Assembly (NCBI RefSeq): GCF_019038415.1
Contig: NZ_JAFKRG010000011.1
Location: 1-64,000 of the forward strand
Direction: 5' to 3'
Length of the DNA stretch: 64,000 nt
From: Synechococcus sp. CCY 9618
GTDB lineage: Bacteria > Cyanobacteriota > Cyanobacteriia > PCC-6307 > Cyanobiaceae
Shown here one piece after another: positions 60,133 to 64,000 of this stretch; position 1 is the first letter of the stretch, and each line of letters begins with the position of its first letter. Position numbers and translations under genes: made by a program. The notes under the pieces are model-generated. The model was given only the letters and a program-made list of their open reading frames with translations, was not told where the DNA came from and did not search any database.

Positions 60133-62066
60133 CGGATCAGGGCATCGACCAGGGGCGTGGCCGGGTGACCGTCGCCCGGATCGTATTCGGGTACGAGACG
60201 TCGCAGCAGCTGACCGGCTCCTTCCTCGTCCCAGCTGGCGAGGGCGTCGTGCAGCTGGTGGATCAGGGGGGCCAGCTGATCGCTGTGCCGGTGCGGCTCC
60301 GTGGCTCGCCGGATCAGGGGGTGGCGTGTCGGCTGATCCTGGGGACTGATCAGCAGCTCCTCGTAGAGCTTTTCCCCGGGCCTCAGACCGGAGTAATGGA
60401 TCGCGATGTCGCCCTCGCTGTTGTGCTCGTCACGGACCCGGAGACCGGAGAGCTCGATCATCTGCCGGGCAAGGTCGGCGATGCGGACCGGTTCGCCCAT
60501 GTCCAGCAGGAAGAGGTCGCCGCCGATGGCCATCCCGGTCGACTGCAGCACCAGTTGAACGGCCTCCGGGATGGTCATGAAGTAGCGGGTGATCGCGGGG
60601 TGGGTGACGGTGACGGGGCCACCCTCGGAGATCTGCTGGTGAAAGAGCGGGATCACGGATCCCGAGGAGCCCAGCACGTTGCCGAACCGCACCATGGACA
60701 GGATCGGTCCGCCGGGCTCGACGTCATCGGCGGCGGCCTGGATCAGCAGCTCGCAGATGCGTTTGCTGGCTCCCATCACATTGGTGGGCCGCACGGCCTT
60801 GTCGGTGGAGATCAGGGTCAGCCGCTCCACCCCGGAGCCGCGGGTGGCCGCGATCACCGCTTCGGTCGCCCGGATGTTGTTGGCGATGCCGGCGCAGAGG
60901 TTGGCTTCCACCAGGGGAACGTGCTTGTAGGCGGCGGCATGGAAGATCGTGGCCACTCCATGGTGGAGGCACAGCCTGGTGAGGCGATCGGCGTCGCAGG
61001 CGTCGCCCAGCACCGCATGCAGTTCGGTGCCGGCGGGGCGGGAACGCAGTTCCCGTTCGATGGCGTAGAGGGCGAATTCGTTGCGCTCCACCATCAGCAG
61101 TCGGCTGGCACCGAGGGTGACGATCTGACGACAGAGTTCGCTGCCGATCGAGCCCCCGGCGCCGGTGACCAGCACCACCTTGGCCTCAACCCCGGCCTTC
61201 AGCAGCAGCGGATCCGGGTTGGAGGGTTCCCGGCCCAGCAGGTCCTCGATGGCCACCGGCTGGAGGTCGGAGACGATGCGCTGACCACTGGCCATCTGGG
61301 CCAGGGAGGGAATCGACAGCACCTCCAGGCCCAGACGGGTGAGCTGGTCGACCAGCAGCCGCTTCCGGTGTCGGGAGATGGTGGGCATGGCCAGCAGGAC
61401 CCTGCGTACCCGGTGCCGTTCGATCAGCCGGGGCAGCCTCAGGGGTGTGTCGATGGCGAGGTTCTGGAGGGTGCGCCCCTGGAGGTTCTCGTCGTCGTCC
61501 AGGAATCCGACGACGCGGAAGCGGGGGTCGTTGCGCAGGGCCAGCAGCAGACCCATGCCGGAGGACCCGGCGCCGTAGATCACGGTGCCATCGCCCTTGG
61601 CGATGCCGCGGCCGTGGTTCTCGCGCTGATCCAGATGATGGATCAGGACATCCCGCAGCACGATGCGGCTGGCGATGGCCCCACCGGTGAACAGCAGCCA
61701 GTAGAGGATCCAGAAGGAACGGGGCGGCTGGGGGCCGCCCAGCAGGGTGCTGATCAGCAGCAGGATCAGCACCATCACGCCGGCCCGGGGCACCAGCCCA
61801 TAGAGCGAATGGCTGCCGGCGTAGCGGGTCAGGCCCCGATACCATCCCGAGAGCACGAGCACGGGCAGACCCGTGATCACGGCCAGGGGCAGCAGGCGGA
61901 TGGTGGAGGGAAGAAAGCCCTGAAGCGTGGCGGTGTCCGGAAGCCGCAGAAAGAATGCGCCGAGATAGGCGCCCATGATCAGCAGACCGTCGAAGACGAC
62001 CAGCAGCAGCCTGCGGGCCAGCAGCTGCTTGTGCACATAGCGGAGAAATGAGAGTCGAAAAATCAA
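60129..62066 (-). CDS. Membrane nucleotide-sugar epimerase/dehydratase (CapD/WbpM-like)
   Basis: A 645-residue protein. Four N-terminal membrane helices (up to about residue 115) and a CoA-binding-like Rossmann domain (VIYGAGSSGMGLLLAL) precede the SDR catalytic domain with VLVTGAGGSIGSELCRQIV, AAYKHVPLVEAN, LISTDKAVRPTNVMGASKR and SMVRFGNVLGSSGSVIPLF. The usual catalytic Tyr is replaced by Met in the NVMGASK segment, as in WbpM-type dehydratases. It converts UDP-GlcNAc-type sugars for surface glycans. First gene of the exosortase operon. Confidence 0.92.
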   Translation of the reverse strand: MIFRLSFLRYVHKQLLARRLLLVVFDGLLIMGAYLGAFFLRLPDTATLQGFLPSTIRLLPLAVITGLPVLVLSGWYRGLTRYAGSHSLYGLVPRAGVMVLILLLISTLLGGPQPPRSFWILYWLLFTGGAIASRIVLRDVLIHHLDQRENHGRGIAKGDGTVIYGAGSSGMGLLLALRNDPRFRVVGFLDDDENLQGRTLQNLAIDTPLRLPRLIERHRVRRVLLAMPTISRHRKRLLVDQLTRLGLEVLSIPSLAQMASGQRIVSDLQPVAIEDLLGREPSNPDPLLLKAGVEAKVVLVTGAGGSIGSELCRQIVTLGASRLLMVERNEFALYAIERELRSRPAGTELHAVLGDACDADRLTRLCLHHGVATIFHAAAYKHVPLVEANLCAGIANNIRATEAVIAATRGSGVERLTLISTDKAVRPTNVMGASKRICELLIQAAADDVEPGGPILSMVRFGNVLGSSGSVIPLFHQQISEGGPVTVTHPAITRYFMTIPEAVQLVLQSTGMAIGGDLFLLDMGEPVRIADLARQMIELSGLRVRDEHNSEGDIAIHYSGLRPGEKLYEELLISPQDQPTRHPLIRRATEPHRHSDQLAPLIHQLHDALASWDEEGAGQLLRRLVPEYDPGDGHPATPLVDALIR

Positions 62067-62337
62067 CCGTTCAGATCAGAGGGAAGCGAGCGATCAGGAA
62101 AGAGATGACTTAGAATTCAAGGAGAAGATGGAAAAAAGAGATGAGATTCAGTGGAGAGAACAGCTATTCATGGCTCGCAAGTGGACGTCTGGAGTAGGCG
62201 TACAACATTGGTTTCTGAGTGACATTTCTGACTGACAATATGATAGAGGAGTGATTCTTGATCCAATGTCAGGGCCTTGCCATCCTGTAAGGCCCATGTG
62301 CTGAACAACACCTCGCGACGTTGATGTTAGTGCGCCT
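62067..62337. other. AT-rich intergenic region of the surface cluster
   Basis: Likely carries the promoter of the dehydratase-exosortase operon. A GGGCCTT / AAGGCCC stem (62272-62295) with a 10-base loop may terminate the WecA-like transcript but lacks a U run. No gene seen. Confidence 0.4.
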
Positions 62338-63276
62338 TCAGGGGGAGAACGGCACGGCCCGGTGCCGATCCAGCCAGAGGCCCAGCGCCAGTTCCACCAG
62401 CAGCAGGGCGAGCTCCAGCGCCAGACCATGGCTGAGCAGGGCCCAGCCCAGCAGGCCGGTGGCGGTGATGTAAAGCAGGGACACCCGACCATGGGACCAG
62501 CCGGCCTGCTGCAGACGCTGGTACAGGTGCAGCCGATGGGCCTGGAAGATCGGCTGGCCGGCTCGCCAGCGACGCAGCACACACAGGCAGGCATCCCCCA
62601 GCAGCGGAAATCCCACCAGCAGCAGACCCAGGGCCCTCGCCGGAGAGGCCTGCTGCAGGACCACCCCGGCGATCACCGCCCCGAGGAACGTGCTGCCCAC
62701 ATCGCCCATGAACACCCTGGCCGGACTCCAGTTCCAGACCAGGAAACTCAACAGGGCCCCGATCAGGGGCAACAGGGCGAGGCCGGCAGCGGGCGCCATC
62801 TCCAGGGCCGCGACCCCGAGCAGGACCGCGGCGCAACCGGCGACGAGTCCATCGAGCCCATCGCAGAAGTTGACGAAATTGATCACTGCCGTGACGGCGA
62901 CCACCGCCAGCGGCCCCAGCCACCAGGGCAGCCCCAGGGGGCTGATCGCCACCAGCAGCAGCGCCGTGACGATCTGGATCCCGTAGCGGCCCGCGGCCGG
63001 CAGATTGAGGCGGTCATCCAGCAGGCCCACCAGGGCCAGGGGCAGACAGAGCAGGGGAATCCAGGCCAGCCAGCCGCTGCCGGCCACCGGGGCGAGCACG
63101 GTGGCAGTGATCACGAAGGCCAGCCCTCCGCCCCGGGGTGTGGGCTGCCGGTGGGAGCTGCGGGCGTTGGGCTGATCCACCAGCCTCCGGCGCAGCCAGG
63201 GAAGCAGGAGCTGCAACAACAGGGCACCGCCACCGCCGCCCAGCAGCAGGACGGCCAGCCCGGCCGGCGTGGTCAT
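62338..63276 (-). CDS. WecA/TagO-like polyprenyl-phosphate sugar-1-phosphate transferase
   Basis: A 312-residue membrane enzyme with about ten helices. Motifs of the MraY/WecA superfamily: RLVDQPNARSSHRQPTPRGG, LVGLLDDRLNLP (Asp-Asp), INFVNFCDGLDGLVAGCAAV, ARVFMGDVGSTFLGAVIAG and the cytoplasmic HRLHLYQRLQQ. It starts glycan synthesis on a lipid carrier by transferring a sugar phosphate from a UDP-sugar. Its start overlaps the stop of the upstream epimerase by 4 bases. Confidence 0.9.
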   Translation of the reverse strand: MTTPAGLAVLLLGGGGGALLLQLLLPWLRRRLVDQPNARSSHRQPTPRGGGLAFVITATVLAPVAGSGWLAWIPLLCLPLALVGLLDDRLNLPAAGRYGIQIVTALLLVAISPLGLPWWLGPLAVVAVTAVINFVNFCDGLDGLVAGCAAVLLGVAALEMAPAAGLALLPLIGALLSFLVWNWSPARVFMGDVGSTFLGAVIAGVVLQQASPARALGLLLVGFPLLGDACLCVLRRWRAGQPIFQAHRLHLYQRLQQAGWSHGRVSLLYITATGLLGWALLSHGLALELALLLVELALGLWLDRHRAVPFSP

Positions 63277-64000
63277 GGCACCAGGGGATGCACGGGGAAC
63301 GCCTCCGGGGCCCCCCCCAGGATGCTGTGCGCCGGGGTGAACCCGGCCAGGTCGGAGCCGATCCGCTGCACGGCCTCGAAGCCTTTCGGCGACAGGAGCA
63401 GCAGTGGGGTGGCCAGCAGCTGGAACAGTCGTGGCGGCAGGGCCACCAGTCGGCAGCGGCGGGCCGGATCCCCCGGCACCGTCGCACCCTGGAGGCGCTG
63501 GAGCATGGCGGCGTAGGAGAGGGTGTCATCGCCGCCCAGGGGTAACAGCACCGGCTCGGACGGGTCCGGCCCGCCGGCGCTGAGCCGGTCGGCCAGATGC
63601 AGGGCCACGGCAGCCAGCTGGCGGCAGTGGATCGGTTGCCTCAGACCCCCCCGGTCGGGCAGGGGCAGCAGGGGCAGGCGGCGCAGCAGGCTCCGCAGCT
63701 GGCTGAGGTTGCGGTCCCCGAGCGGGCCCGCCTGGCCGTAGATCAGTGTGGGCGCAAGGATCCGCAGGGGCACCCGGTGGGCGGTGCAGGTGCTCGTCAG
63801 CAGGTCCTGGGCCTGCCGCAGCCGCCGGACCAGATCCCGGTCGAAGCGATTGGCGGCGAAACGCTTGGTGATCACCGAGGAGGAGGAGCAGGCCACCACC
63901 CCCTGCAGATCGGCGAAGCTTTCCGGCTCCTGGCTGGCCCAGCGGGCCAGCCAGGGTGCGAAGGACCAGATCGGCGCAAAGCTCAGCAGCCGTCCTGCCG
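63273..64000 (-). CDS. NAD-dependent sugar epimerase/dehydratase, partial
   Basis: The gene runs off the right edge of the window; only the C-terminal ~242 residues are present. Extended-SDR features: VVACSSSSVITKRFAANRFD (substrate-binding and catalytic region without the usual Tyr-x-x-x-Lys being clear), VPLRILAPTLIYGQAGPLGD and a C-terminal substrate domain (LLPLGGDDTLSYAAMLQRLQ). Next to a WecA-like enzyme it resembles the WbpV/Gne-like epimerases that make the sugar used to prime O-antigen. No start is available. Confidence 0.8.
   Translation of the reverse strand, partial: AGRLLSFAPIWSFAPWLARWASQEPESFADLQGVVACSSSSVITKRFAANRFDRDLVRRLRQAQDLLTSTCTAHRVPLRILAPTLIYGQAGPLGDRNLSQLRSLLRRLPLLPLPDRGGLRQPIHCRQLAAVALHLADRLSAGGPDPSEPVLLPLGGDDTLSYAAMLQRLQGATVPGDPARRCRLVALPPRLFQLLATPLLLLSPKGFEAVQRIGSDLAGFTPAHSILGGAPEAFPVHPLVP

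Noticed and set aside
62272-62295. GGGCCTT/AAGGCCC hairpin as a firm intrinsic terminator
   Set aside because: No U run follows on either strand, so it is mentioned only within the intergenic note.

Overview
The window reads as part of the chromosome of a high-GC picocyanobacterium of the Cyanobium / freshwater Synechococcus type. This rests on a CpcS-type phycobiliprotein lyase beside trmD and era, a cyanoexosortase A system, and small families largely confined to cyanobacteria (DUF1651, DUF3611, DUF1517, DUF3122, TIGR03792, Nif11). Assignment is from protein motifs read by eye; no database search was run.

Positions 1 to about 21,720 form a mosaic genomic island ending at a tRNA-Ala(GGC) gene. 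Its base composition is patchy and often AT-richer than the rest. From the left it holds a broken integrase, a small DNA-binding protein and a P4-type primase-helicase whose 3' part contains a dense array of 9-bp ACCCTTCAC repeats in both orientations, probably a replication origin. From about 4.3 to 14.6 kb I find at least five integron-type attC sites. Those left of the short tyrosine recombinase (8.76-9.35 kb) follow minus-strand genes; those right of it follow plus-strand genes. The apparent cassettes encode nuclease or defence-like proteins: HNH plus MazG-like, AlbA/Schlafen-like, EEP nuclease, GmrSD-like DUF262 protein and McrA-like HNH protein. No integron integrase is visible. From 15 to 21 kb follow a CoiA-like nuclease, an EVE-HNH/MazG pair, a transposase remnant, a decayed IS3 element, a possible small RNA and a DUF3800 protein.

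From 21.8 to 52 kb the sequence is compact, GC-rich core chromosome. Genes often overlap by 4 bp and convergent neighbours overlap at their 3' ends. It carries lexA, argF, ftsH, SRAP, ribD, GH116 glucosidase, cobL, nadK, pheS, surE, ribF, thiE, thiS, larB, ispF, trmD, cpcS and era, plus a few glycosyltransferases and an acyltransferase.

From 52 to 64 kb lies a cell-surface polysaccharide and protein-sorting cluster: outer-membrane protein, Wza-like export protein, Wzc-like tyrosine autokinase with a convergent phosphatase, cyanoexosortase A with its partner, a CapD-like nucleotide-sugar dehydratase, a WecA-like initiating transferase and an epimerase cut by the window edge.

The most interesting material is in the island: the two-armed set of attC-bearing nuclease cassettes around a short recombinase, the repeated pairing of HNH nucleases with MazG-type nucleotide pyrophosphohydrolases, and the iteron array hidden inside a primase gene.
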